Source: Paramecium sonneborni (taxonomy: Eukaryota; Ciliophora; Oligohymenophorea; Peniculida; Parameciidae). Taken from it: 64,000 nucleotides of DNA. A program made the position numbers and the translations under genes. Location: assembly GCA_905182985.1 (NCBI GenBank), contig CAJJDN010000047.1, positions 3,670 through 67,669 on the forward strand, read 5' to 3'. Shown one piece after another: positions 13,656 to 26,162 of this stretch. Within the stretch, counting starts at the first letter, position 1. Every line of letters begins with the position of its first letter. The notes below the pieces were generated by a model. That model saw only the letters and a program-made list of their open reading frames with translations, did no database searches and had not been told where the DNA came from.

Positions 13656-15113
13656 ATAAATAATAAGTGATTGCATAAAAAAGAGGATTTGTCTTTCTTT
13701 GATCCATATCAAACATTCCCTAAACTCATAAGCATAAAGAAATTGATGATGATATTTGATTATAAGTCATATTCAATAAACTGTTGAAATTTAAATTAGG
13801 CAGAATTATAAATTTAATTTCTATAAATAATAATTATGTATTACAATGTTATTTTTGCCCTTTCAAAATTAAATAGATTGAGAAAACCTAAATTTTTTGA
13901 GGCGATAACTAAAATATACTCATGTTGAAATCTACTATAAGTTACTCAAAAAATCAGATTATTGAAGTAAAAATAATTGTCCTTAAATGGAAATACACTT
14001 TCAACAAATCAATAATTTTAAAAATGCAAAGGTATAAAATTGTAAAATTTCATGAATATAGTAAATTTGATTGCTGCTACTTACTTGAGGTTTAGAGTAT
14101 TATCAACAAAATTAATACTGTCTGGCTCTCACCAAGATTTTTGTTAAGTTTAATTCAGATCAATAACATAGACTTTAGATTCATTCTATTAATTCAAGTT
14201 TTGAAATATTTAAATCCTTATTAAAGATTTTTATTCAAATTAGATACATAATTTAATAGTTAATATACAGGATAAAGATAATTGTAAAGATCTTTCGAAA
14301 TTCTGCACAATAAGAAGGCAGCTCTACTCATTAAATCACTTATTCATATTATACTATATCTTATAATAATATATTATTTTTTGAATTACTTATATCTCAT
14401 TTAATTCCTTAAAACTTAAGTCTCACTTGTATTTGATAAAGACATAGGACATTTTTAAATTTTATAGTGAATTTAGATTATTTTCAGCTTTAAATATCAA
14501 TGAGTTGATCCTTGATGTTTAGGTTAAAGATATATTATAGAAATTATTTTTAATTAAGTTCTTACTGAAATTAAATGAAGGTTTATTATAGAAGGGTTTG
14601 TTATTATTGAATAAGAAAATATGTTGCAAAATATATATATAAATTTATTAATGTAATTTATATGAGGAGATAAAATAATATATTTTATATAACAAATAAG
14701 AAATCAACTTATTCCTATCAGGAAATATTATTTACTTATTGATCAGCCCAAAGTTAAAATAATGAAATTGTTTATTCAATCTAATCTTAAGAAAGAGAGA
14801 GATATATCTTAAATCATCATAAAGAAATAATTAAATCAAATAACATTTCCAAACAACTGATAAAGCTTATATAGATTAAGTGTTGAAAATTGCATAGACA
14901 AAATTAACAATCTGTAATATCCTAGATTATAAGAATTAGTCATATAAATATAAAAAACTATATTATGATACAAATTACAATTTTATAATCAAATATTGAA
15001 GTTGCTTATTTCATTATTTGCTAATTGTGCAGTAATTTATCTATTTTTTCTTTAAAATTCATCATCAGAACTGAATTTTAATTTCGTTTTCATCAAATTT
15101 CCTTAATCTAATT

Positions 15114-15686
15114 TCAAGAGGTACTTATTTACAATTATGTAAAATTATTAAATTAGCTATTATTAATGTTCTATCCAAAATAAGTAATTGTATGTTGAGA
15201 TTTGTTTAAATATGGATTTTTTTTAATTTATTACACTAATGTATTTTTTATTACCTTTTGGTGCAATTCTTCTTATTTTTTTGATTTGAGAAAGTAATAA
15301 CAAAGTTCTCTATTAATTAAACACAAGTAGTCCATTTTATTGAATTAATAGATATATTAATTAATTGCAAAAATTGTGTAATGGATAACTTATAATTAGT
15401 TTTATTTAACTCCTCTAGGTATTGGCATTATTTAATTTTTCTTGAGATATACTCTGAAAAATTGTTACTCTCTAAATTAATTCTCTTTTTTACTTAGTAG
15501 TGGAGATTATTCTAAGGTTACCCAGTTAAATTCTTTTTCTAAATTTGCTAACCAGACAGTAACTTTAATTCTCTTATTTCTGGAATACAATTTCTTCTAA
15601 TTAAACATTTCCTCTTGATAATAAATCTCCTTTTCTTGAAATTCTGAGTTATTTAAAACTATTGCTGTTGCTTTTAGAGATATCTT
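15114..15686 (-). pseudogene. Long coding island, unknown protein
   Basis: About 190 codons are open on the minus strand, ending in UGA at 15,114-15,116. The first half is clearly protein-like (for example KVTVWLANLEKEFNWVTLE). No start codon was found upstream. It may be the 3' part of a gene or a remnant; I recognise no domain. Confidence 0.35.
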
Positions 15687-17534
15687 TATTATATTTGAAT
15701 AATAGCAAACATGTTGGAATGGTTATTGTTTTTATTTATTATAAAAAATTAATTAGTACTTAATCATTATAAAATTATAAATCCTTCATTCTATCATCCA
15801 TTTCTATATTATTACTCTCTAATATTAATTCTGATATTATTACAAATTAATTTAGATCACTTTTATCCATCTATCATTATTAATCCATCTTCTATATAAA
15901 TTCTTTAAAATCATATTTATTATTTTTATAATTAATCCTTTTATTTGTTGTATCTTTTCTCTATCTTAGTAGTTAATAATAATCAAATTTAAAACTTATA
16001 TCAACTATTATAAAACAAATAAATCAACATATATAGCTAATAATAGTCCCTTATGTATATTTCAGTTTAAGCTAAAATTCTTAATCTGTATTAAAATCTA
16101 ATTCAATTTTATATTCAATATAATATAAACAAAAAAAATAAATTAATTCAAAAGAAAAGCCATTGTTGTAATTATTTAATTAACTTAATCAAATAATTGT
16201 GGCAGAGTAATTATATACTTTATTAATGATTAATAATGATGAAAATATCTTTTTAAACATCAAAGAAAATGCCATAACAAATTGATTAAATATAAATTAA
16301 AAGAGAATTACAAGAAGAGGTTATCCATAGTATAGAAATAATAAAATATTGATTGGATTATATAAATTTTTTTGAAATTGTATAATAATTCTTATTTTTT
16401 GATAGATCAACCATATCAGAATCAAAAATTAGGTTTAAATATTAAAGAGCCTCTTCAAAAATAGATATTTTATAATCGTGTTTTTGGATATAATTTATTT
16501 GTCATTTTAAAACTAAATTTTTATGTTAAATTGAAAAGAAATTAAATAAATTTGAACTAGTAATTCAATAAGATTTGTAATCTCTAAACCTTTGGATAAG
16601 TTATTATGATGGAAACAACACAAAAAGTTTAGAAATAGAAGTAGAAAATAATAGATTTAGATCACTTAAAGAAGTAAAGTTATAACAAAATAATTCTAAG
16701 ATCTAGAATAATAAAATGAGCCTTATTAAAATAAAAAATTAAAAAAATAAAATACTCATACTATTTGTTTGTGTTAAAAAGATCCTACATTTACTAAATT
16801 CATTGCAGCATGAATTTAGCTAAAGATGATAATTTTATTTAATCATCTCAATTATCTAAATCTAAAAATATCTGATTATGAAATCTGCAATCTATTTGCA
16901 ATTTTAAAATAAACATGCAATGGTTTTCAGAAATCAATCCATTGTTGTTAAGCTTCCTCTATCATAATTTTTGTCAAATGGATTTTATATTAATTGTATC
17001 AGCATTTATAAATATTGATACTAAAAATTATTTTAAATTTTTTATTAAACTCAAATACCATTATTTAAATTAATCATTTTTATTTATTTATCATAAGATA
17101 TTTATTAAGTTTTTAATTTTATATTTTTTATTTTAATTGAATATATAACAATGTCTATGTAAATTATTCAAGGGTGTATTTTCACTTTAAAAAAATCAAT
17201 CTAATTAATATTAAAAATATTTTAGCCTTGAATCTAATTTTAAGTAAAGCTGTTAGATGTTTTGAAATTCATCTAATGTATATATTTATCATTTAATTAT
17301 CTCAAATCTTTTTAGGAATTAGCAGTATTTGATTGTCTTAATTTATTGTTTCTAAATTTTCTTATATTACGTATTATCTAAATTATAAAATTTGAAGTCT
17401 GTTTTACTTCAAAACTTTAATTATTTTCAATGTTAAACATCAAAATTATTTTTAAAAGTCAAATATATAATCCTTAGAATTAAATTAGATGTTATTATTG
17501 AGATTTTTTTACTCTAAAACAAATGAGAATTAAT

Positions 17535-17745
17535 TCATGAGTAATTTATCTTCTCTCTACTCCTCCCCCTCCATCCTTATGAAATAGATGATTCATCATC
17601 ATCTTCAAGTACTTGAGATTGATACAAATGCTACAATAAGACCAAAATTGCCAATTTTTACTATCGGTTACAATACTTTTCATAGGTTTCTTGTACTTCC
17701 TCTGACAATTTGTGCCCATCATTCAAAAATTATTCCTTAAACTTA
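17535..17745 (-). pseudogene. Coding island, unknown protein
   Basis: About 65 codons on the minus strand ending in UGA at 17,535-17,537, with protein-like sequence (GHKLSEEVQETYEKYCNR) and an acidic-serine patch (LEDDDESS). Isolated; no joining exon found. Confidence 0.3.
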
Positions 17746-18132
17746 GGTCATAATGTTCTATGAAAATCAGATAATTCAACAAGCCCAATTTAAACAATAA
17801 ATCCAAGACTAAGATTCCTAAAACTTAATTAAAAGCTTTTATTCCCTTAAAAATATACAAATTTAAGATAGAAAAGTAGTCACTTTGATTATTTACCATT
17901 AATTATTAATTTTTTAATTCAATCCCATTGTTTAGTATAATTATTTATTTATATTATACTCATATTCATAAAAATTACTGATCTTATGCTATATAATTAT
18001 ATAAAAATTCATTAAAAATATACAAATAGATTAAAAAAAGTACACCAAAAGTAGTTATTTATTTTTTAATTAGTTAAGTTTATAACATCTTCCTTTCTGT
18101 AGTTATCAATCCTTTGTTCTGATATTCCTTCC

Positions 18133-18645
18133 TCATTTGTGTGGAATTAACTCCGAAAAAGAGCTAGTCTGCTAATTTTAATAATCAACAAAAAGTGATT
18201 CTTTCAATTATTTGAATTTTTCACAAGCTTTTTCATGAATTGTCTAAATTTTTTAAATTATTTCTTCTCGATTTTGTTCATTTTCATTTTAAAAATATTT
18301 TACAATCTCCCATTAAATTATATCAATTTAAAAAAAAACTTCATATTATTTTCTATCTGAATACATTTTGTAGAGTGCCTGAAATAATGATTCTTGTGAA
18401 TTCATTGTAGCTTCATTTTTATTGATAAAACATCCTTGTAAAATATGATTCTTTTCGTTTATATTATGAGTTTTCTTACTGAGTTTGTAAGTGGTTTCCT
18501 CTGAAAAAAATAAACCATTGCATGGCTCATATTTATCTTCTTTTGTTGGAATAATTAGACATATCACAAATGGTATGTTAAAGACTAAAAGTCTAATGAA
18601 GTCTAATAAAAGAAAGTAGAATTTTTTTATGAATATACTTGAAAT
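18133..18645 (-). CDS. Unknown helical protein, possibly 5'-incomplete
   Basis: A minus-strand frame stays open for about 170 codons and ends in UGA at 18,133-18,135. The upstream end is hydrophobic and could be a membrane segment or signal anchor. The rest is polar and helical, rich in Gln, Glu and Lys (for example NREEIIQKIQTIHEKAC). No ATG was found at the hydrophobic start, and a second frame just beyond the stop also looks coding. It is one of the better-preserved pieces in the left region. Family unknown. Confidence 0.35.
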
Positions 18646-19636
18646 TTTTTATAAATTTAAATGAAGTGCTGGAATTCAAAGATAACTATTTTAATATGTT
18701 AAGTTTGAACAATAATTTACACATTCTTATTATAAAAATAATGCAGGGATATATTTTTTTATTTAAAAAAATCAATCAAATAATGATTTTAATCTTTTAA
18801 GAAAAGAATATCCATGTAATAATTATAGATTAGCATCTAACTTATCTTTTGATGAGAAAAACCCTTAGATGCGTAATGAAAAATATATTTTCGGGGATTA
18901 TAATACTAACTATGATAGAAATATATATATAATTAAATGTACAGAGAACACTCAAAATAAATAGCAAACAATATTTAAAGATGATTAAAAGTTGAAAACA
19001 AACCCAACAGATATTGCTTATTTAATAGAATCTTAATTTTTTATAATAAATATTTATAGTGATAAAGTTGTCTGTTGCAGTTAAATTTAAAGATTTATGA
19101 AAAAGATGGCTAAGGATTTATGAAAATCTAGGACAGTTTTTAATATGATAATATGATTAATTTATATGCCATTTAAAAATTAGAAGGAGAAATTCTATGA
19201 ATTTTATGCTGTCTTGTACTCACATGAAAAGAAATAAATCATGGTATTATTTTTGTTACTTAAAAACATTTATTTAATAATAATAATTGTTAATTTGATG
19301 ATATATTGCCACTATTTCGAAATCATTTTTGCGGAGAATTTTAATTACTCTTAATAAAATAATGAAAATTTAGGTAAAATTATTGTTAATATTAACAATT
19401 GTTCATAAAAAGCAATTTTTAGTTAATTTTAAAGAAATATCTCAATTATCTATTTAGAATGAATTATTTGAAATTGAATCAAACTTTTTAAATTAAAGCA
19501 GGGACTATATTTCATTTATATATATCTTTATGAATATTATATTTAAAAAATAAATACTATCATCTATCTTTAATGCTGTACCAACAAATAGTGAAAATTA
19601 ACGGATAAATAATTACTTAGGTTTGTTTAGAGGAAA
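18646..19636. other. Stretch without a supportable gene
   Basis: Short + strand protein-like runs near 19,140-19,240 lie in different frames. Nothing can be joined, and no repeat was seen. Confidence 0.4.
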
Positions 19637-19840
19637 GAACCTGGGTATTTAATAAAACTTATTAAGACTGTAATTAATAATACGATAGCTGAATTAATAA
19701 GTTCTCAATATGAATTTAGAAGAAAATATGATGAAATCATTCAATAAAGATGGAAATAAGATCATATTAAAATGTTCTTAAATAATTTAAATAGTTTTCG
19801 AATTTTAAAAATACATTATACTATTAAGTTTATAAAATGA
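19637..19840 (+). pseudogene. Coding island, C-terminal fragment
   Basis: About 67 codons ending in UGA at 19,838-19,840 look protein-like (AELISSQYEFRRKYDEII). The preceding coding-like run sits in another frame with no intron between, so this is probably a frameshifted remnant. Confidence 0.3.
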
Positions 19841-20679
19841 ATTGAAATTTAGGGAAAAGTATTTGGAAATTGAAATTTTGAATGTAGTAATAACAAGTAA
19901 ATAGTGAAAATTAAAGTTTCCCCTAATTATGTAATAATTCTTTATAAAAATTGTTAGAATATTAGGCTTTATTCGAAGATTCCCAAACAATGAATATAAA
20001 TAAATTATTTTACATATTAAAATTATACATTAGTAAAATTTTAAATTATTAATTTTCAAATTTAAATTATTATTAAACCTGACATAGGAGATTTGGTAAA
20101 TATTTATTGAAAAGCCCCTTCTTTATCAATTAGACATATAAACTTTTTTAATTTCTTATTTTCTTTTACACTAATTTGTTGTAATCTTTTATTAAGATTT
20201 TGAAATCTGATTTATATGTATATATCATTGCTTCTTTTAAAAAAATCTCCAACTTCTAATTTATTCTACCAGCTTATTAGCAGTTTATAAATTTCAATGC
20301 AAATTTCTCAATGTTTACTTTCCTTATTACTGAATTGATTAGGCAAATTGAGCTTGGTAAATCAGATTGAAATATTGATTATAATTAAAAATTTAAAATT
20401 CATTCATAAATTTTTTAATATTTTTTTGCGAAATCTTTCATTTTAGAATCTTGTTTGCGAAGCAAAATAATTCGATAAAGAGCAGAACACATTTTTTTAT
20501 TGTCTTATCGCAAATGGTATTATTCAAATGTGGTTATTAAATGTTGATTTGACAAGCTAAACCAATTAGATATATCTTTAATTTCAGCTATTTATTATTT
20601 AACTTTTCTATTTAAGTCATTGTTGGATATTTATTTTTCTAAAAAATTTGATAAAATTTAGAATTCTAAAATAAGCAAT
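19841..20679. other. Intergenic AT-rich stretch
   Basis: No coding frame with protein-like composition, repeat or RNA gene was recognised. It lies 3' of the large minus-strand gene that ends at 20,680. Confidence 0.5.
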
Positions 20680-23600
20680 TCAAAATACATCTCTTAAGGG
20701 ATGTTTGATAATTTGTTAATATCGAATATACAATAAAATAATCCTAATAATCTATTAATTATAAGTACCTTCAAAAAATGAATTAATGAATGTTTCATAA
20801 AATAAAGAAAAATAATTCAATGGCAATTTCTAATTAAAAATTACAAAAAAATCTTTTATTTCATCTATTTATTAAAGAATAGACCATTCTGATTTTTATT
20901 AATAACTTTTGGGATCAGTCATGGATTTTAAGTCTTGATGAATAGGAGTAAATAAATTAGGATAAATAATTTCCGATATGAGGATTTTAGAAATATTTTT
21001 ACAAATCATTTTTCCTTTAGTATTAAAATCACTACTCAAATGTTCTAGAACACCTAGTTTCAATTGATCATTTAGATTCTAGTATTATTATTAAAGGAAA
21101 TTAAGATTACAAATTCTCATCATCATTTCAATAACAAGATGAATTTATTGTTGTGCTAATTATTTTTAGTCAAAAGGCAGGCTTTATTTACTCTTAACAA
21201 TTACAGGAAACCATAGTACTATTTAATCTGATTTTTGTTGAAGATTTTATTCCATTTATTCCAAATACATTTAGATTGCTGTGTAAAGGACATGCTCTAT
21301 TTTGCTATTTATAGTTTTTTTAAATATGTTTTAATTTTTAAAATTAGAAACTTACTGCAACACTTCTAAAGATTTAAATAAAATAGAGCAAAAGTCTTCT
21401 ATACTTTTAGTTTATGTTTGTTGCATAAGTTCTTTAAAAGATAGAGTATCATCAAGAAACTTTTCTTTCGAAAGTAAAGATTACAATATTTTTAATGTAT
21501 TTTATTAAGATTATTGAAACCATATTTCTAAGGACCGCCCTATAATTTAGAGTGCTTTTGTATTTAAATTATTTGGTAAGATTTAATTATCTATTTAAGC
21601 CAAAGCGAAACAAATAGTAAACGAACTTTATAATATCATTATAATACTTTCCATTCTTATCTTCTGAAATGAGTGCTTTTTGAATGCAAAGTTCAACTTG
21701 TTCAAGTATTAAAAATATCTCAGAAAATGCACCAATCATAAAGTGAAAGAAGAAGAGACTCTAATGATTTTAATTATCTGTAAAGAGATGTTATATCCCT
21801 TTTGAAAAATGATCTAAATATTGTTCTTTCAATTCAAGACATTCTTTACACATGATAGTTACCAAATTAGCTACTTAATTAAAAGTTTTGTCTGATATCT
21901 GATTCTGTTGATACTATTCTCTTTTAATGAACATACTATAAAAATTGTGGCCTGCTTATTCCATAATCTTTAGAATTAATTAATTTATATTTTCGCATTC
22001 TATAAACTCAAGTGAAATGTTTGCTACAATATAAAATAAATTCATAAATGCAGAAAGAAAAAATTAGTCACTAGGTAATTAAGACCAAAAACTAGTTGTA
22101 AGTCCTAGTAAATCTTTATATAATCTATCTGAATTCTTTTATTTTAATATTAATTATAATTTGGATTGATTGATAAACTTTTCCTTGCTTATAATATCCC
22201 ACAATTATTGAGTTAACTATTCTGTAATAATTACTGCATCCTTGATGTCAAGGTTTTTTATTCTCAATGCAGGTTAAAGTATTTTTTAGTAAACTAAAGA
22301 AATTACTGTTATACTAACATGAGCTGGTGAAAGTTTCAGTACATCTTATGCAAATTAGAATATTAGGGGTATAAAATCCATGTCGATTGAAGAAGGTTAT
22401 ATGATTGCTGATAATATGAGCTCTAATAAGCATTAATTTAAAGGATAGGAAATTTCTTCTATTTGAGAATCGAAATTTAATTGAACTAAATCTTTCTCAT
22501 CAATAATCATCGATTTAAGTAGATTAGTAAAATATTTTTTTTATTATTCATCAAATTAATAATTTTTATTCTAAAATGCTTATTACAACAAACATTAAAC
22601 CCAATACTAATTTAAAGTTGAAAATAATAATAATTTTTTCAGAATGGCAAATAGCTTTTCATTATTTTTAATTTCATTGTAAATTTATGTATTTTTAATT
22701 ATCGTTTGAGCATCTTTAATTAAGTTTATAAAAATGGAACTAGTAATACTTGATTGAATATTTGATGATATGGTATTTAAAAAAGATTCCAATATTTTCA
22801 TGGAAGCTAAATTGATTTTAAATTTATTTTTAATATGGGTTATTAAAAGTGGCCAATCTTAATTTGAACACTTAAATCTTAGCATCATTAATAAAGTGAA
22901 TTAATAAAACTCTTGCTATTGGAATTCCTTGGCTAAATCCCTTATGAATATATTTTTAAAACTACATATTATATGGTATTTCATTATTAAATATTCCAAC
23001 CTAATCTTTTATAATCATGGGTAAAGGCATTGTGTGACTACAAGAAGCATATGATTTTCTGATTTCAAGAAGTTTATCTCTGTGAGATTATAATAGCTCG
23101 GTTTCGTTGGGTGAATCATTTTATTTAGATATCCCAGGTCCAGAAGCATTCATTTATTTTCCACTTTGATTCAAAGATTAAACTTATAATTAATTTTTCA
23201 TTTTTTCTAAAGTCTATTACTCTGGTTGGACAGTATCAAAATATTGGATTTATAAAAGTAATTATTATTCAATAATTTCTGCATGACTTATATATTTTTG
23301 ATATAATACTCTTTTTGTTAGATGTAAAACTTTTTGAAAGAATCTACTATTTTAGCATTTTTTTTCTTCTCTGTGTTAATTGCTGTTTCAATATTACTTT
23401 GCATGGTAATAATCGCAACTTACGAGAATTGGTCAATAATCTATTTTTCAACGTTTTTTGCACTCACTAATTAATCTCTTTCTTTTTTTTATTAATCACA
23501 CTAAAATAAATAGTAAGTATACTTTTTGCATTACTAATTCTTTGTTTTATTTTATTTCAAGATAGGTTTAAAAAATATCTTGCTCTAATTGATTAATATT

Positions 23601-23834
23601 TTCTGATAAATGTCCAAGAATATCGCTAATCTTAGATGTTGAGATAATATTTTTATCTATAAACTCTTTGATGGTTTTATTTTCAAACTCTCTACAGGTA
23701 ACTAAGTATGTATTTAAAGTTTTACACTCTTTTCTTGTCAATTTTATCAATTATTCAGAGACAGATTTAAGGAAGGCCTAATAATCTTTTAAATATGAAC
23801 TAAATTCTTTTAAAGTTGTCTTCTAATGAGACAT
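20680..23834 (-). CDS. Large multi-exon helical protein
   Basis: ATG at 23,834 (minus strand) begins a helical, possibly BAR-like coiled N-terminal region of about 100 residues containing KTLNTYLVTCREFENKTI. Later exons are long amphipathic helices, for example QVANLVTIMCKECLELKEQ near 21,880-21,820. The stop is UGA at 20,680-20,682. Several micro-introns are needed; one of 25 nt joins the exon with GIFNNEIPYNM to that with AKEFQQQEFYQF near 22,940. I could not fix every junction, notably around 23,430-23,560. The helical-repeat look recalls HEAT/ARM-type scaffolds, but I assign no function. Two adjacent genes are possible. It is divergent from the trichocyst gene, with 114 bp between start codons. 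Confidence 0.55.
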
Positions 23835-23948
23835 TTGTAAACTAAGTTGCTATTTTGTTTACTATGTTAGTAGTAAATGATTACATCTATTTCTTAATAC
23901 AATAATTTTTTTGAGCTCATTATTATATTATTAATATTACCCGTTTTA

Positions 23949-24991
23949 ATGAAGTTTGTGTTATTTGTCATAGTTGGTATAGCTTTGGCAGCTCCAATTT
24001 CATAAGATTTAGCCTAATTGTCACTTCTATAAACACCAAAAGAGGAAGTATTGGAACAATTAGGTGATTTATTGAGTGAATTAAGAAAAGAATAAATGAT
24101 GGATGACACTTAACTTGCTCAAGTATATTATTTTAATATTTAAAAGACAAATGCAAAATTAGAAGCTGATATTTTAATATCATAATCCTAACTGGAAGCT
24201 TAAGTGAACTAATTAAAATCAACAAACACTTTAATAGGAGATTTAAGTGAAGAAATTTATACAATATCTAAAACATGGGCCAATTTGAATTAGCAATTAA
24301 CAGATTTAGGGGCTAGAGATATCTAATTAAGAGATTCACTAGCAAATGAAGGAGCTGCATTTGATGTAAATTAAGTATTAATAGTTTTAGAGTGAATCTT
24401 CATAAGCAAGAAGATCAATTAATGGCCTTACATAAATCATATAAAAATTAACAGATGCTGTTTTATCTCAACAATCATTAATAGAAAAATAAGAAATTGT
24501 GAATACTATGAAATAAGAATTAGGATAAAAGCATCCTGTTGCCTTATTAGTTGAAGTGACATCAAAGTTTGATAAAGCCACTGTCTAAAACATCATCTTA
24601 AAATTGGAACACATTTAATCATAATAAGAATAATAATTAATTTAATCTGAATAAAATTGGACTGTCTAATAATAAACTTATTAGACTTTACTCAATGAAA
24701 TTTCTGAAGTTTCTAAAAAATTAAGTTTTGATGCTTCCACAGCTAAGACTTCAATTGCCAAAAAATAAAATGAAAAAGTAACTGCAGATAAAAGAAAGGC
24801 ATAACTTGAAATAACAATTCCTTAAACAGAATAAGTATTAACAAATCTAAAACAACAATAAGATTCTTATAATTTGGCATATTCTGCTAGAAAGCAAAAG
24901 AGGTATAATTATTTATTTATATATAAATAGAACTCAAGAAGTTGAAACATTAAAGAGTGCTTTTGAATTGTTAGAAAAAAAATTAAGATGA
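23949..24991 (+). CDS. Trichocyst matrix protein
   Basis: The product is a 329-residue secretory protein of the trichocyst matrix family, the crystalline cargo of Paramecium extrusomes that expands on exocytosis. The start gives a clear signal peptide (MKFVLFVIVGIALAAPIS). The rest is long alpha-helical coiled coil rich in Gln, Leu and Lys (for example SLIEKQEIVNTMKQELGQ), matching the family's composition and usual length of roughly 350-400 residues before maturation. Two introns, 24,366-24,390 (25 nt) and 24,903-24,930 (28 nt), restore a frame ending in UGA at 24,989. The next gene is convergent, 57 bp away. Which family member it is cannot be told from sequence alone. Confidence 0.85.
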
Positions 24992-25048
24992 TTACCATTA
25001 AAATAACAATTTAAATATTATATTATTATCTTGTTCTTATAATAGAAT

Positions 25049-25912
25049 TCAATTGAATACTAAGGCCATCAACAGTGATGTATAAATCAGAAATCCTGTG
25101 CTAGAACTCTCCTCTTACTCTGAGCAAACCTCACACTTCTTGGTATCTGGATCCCAAATATAAGAATAAAGGGTGAATGATAAGCATTATTGTTATGTTA
25201 AAGTTGTTGTATCTAAATCTAAACAACTTTTTCCGTTCCAGTTACAAAATGTAACTTATTTGAAATCAAATGAGAAATATAATATGCAAGATTTATCATT
25301 AAAATAAGAACAAGTTAACGGTTTGCAAGTAGTGGCTTCCCAAAAACAAGCTTGTGTATTACAAGAATCATTGGTTGTATAATCAGAACATTTCGTTATT
25401 AATTTTGTTTCACATGCTTATGTCTGAGTATTCCTAATACATTATTTACCATCGGAAGTTACAAGCCAGAGGCATTCATTAAACGGCACTTTATCACAAC
25501 TGCCAATACTTTTAGCTGAATCTGATGTTCTATCCATACATTTGACAGTCTGATCGGTATTATTAATCGTATTAACATCAACTTAGCATTTAAATAAAGC
25601 ATAACATCTTTCACCATCTGGAATTGAGAAAGTATAATCTGCACATTTAGTAAAAGATTCACACTTAGATGATGTGTAATTCCAAACACATTTAAATGGA
25701 CTAGGAACTCCAAGACAATCATTTTTGTTGAATACAGAGCAGGATTTATTTGAACAAGTTGATTAATTTGGATCCCAAATGCAATAATCAATCAAACAAT
25801 CATCTTGTTATTTTGCATTTTAACAAGTGCATTAATTAAATTAAGAAAGACTCAAAGGTGTTGCTGAATTAACAATCACCAAAAGAATGTATCCAATTAT
25901 GAATTTCTTCAT
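25049..25912 (-). CDS. Cysteine-rich GPI-anchored surface protein
   Basis: An intronless 287-residue protein. It has an N-terminal signal peptide (KKFIIGYILLVIVNSATP), then a Cys-rich ectodomain with recurring units of the type C-x(n)-C-x-W plus Asp-rich turns (CIWDPN, CVWNYT, CLWLV, CFWEA, CNWNGKSC, YIWDP). The C-terminal hydrophobic tail follows a small-residue cluster (EESSSTGF), as expected of a GPI-anchor signal. This resembles a short relative of Paramecium immobilisation surface antigens, which carry periodic cysteines. It would sit on the outer cell or ciliary surface. The start is the only ATG before the signal peptide. Confidence 0.75.
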
Positions 25913-26162
25913 TATATTTTTTTAATTTAAATTAAGATTTTATTTAATCATCCAATAAATTTATGAAGTACAAAAATACAAAACAAAGTTCAGTTTTCTA
26001 AAAATATTTTCGGAAATTCTTAAAAGAGATATTGAAACAATTTTTAATAAATTTATTAACGGAAAGAACTCAAAATATTGTATTAGTTCATTAAAGATGC
26101 AATATGTATTAATTCTAGTAAAAATAGAAAAGTTTATAATTATATTATTAACATAATTAAGA

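Larger units (their letters stand above)
10995..18132. other. Gene-poor stretch with broken coding islands
   Basis: Seven kilobases in which I cannot join a complete gene. The minus strand contains separate islands that look like real protein (listed individually at 11,366-11,766, 13,412-13,655, 15,114-15,686 and 17,535-17,745), plus a weaker one around 12,700-12,990. Between them frames stop at UGA or switch without a usable GT...AG micro-intron. Either several decayed genes lie here, or some genes have exons I failed to connect. Confidence 0.4.

Noticed and set aside
25459..25791. 110-codon frame on the minus strand
   Set aside because: It is a shifted reading of the cysteine-rich surface-protein gene; the correct frame has a signal peptide and regular cysteines.
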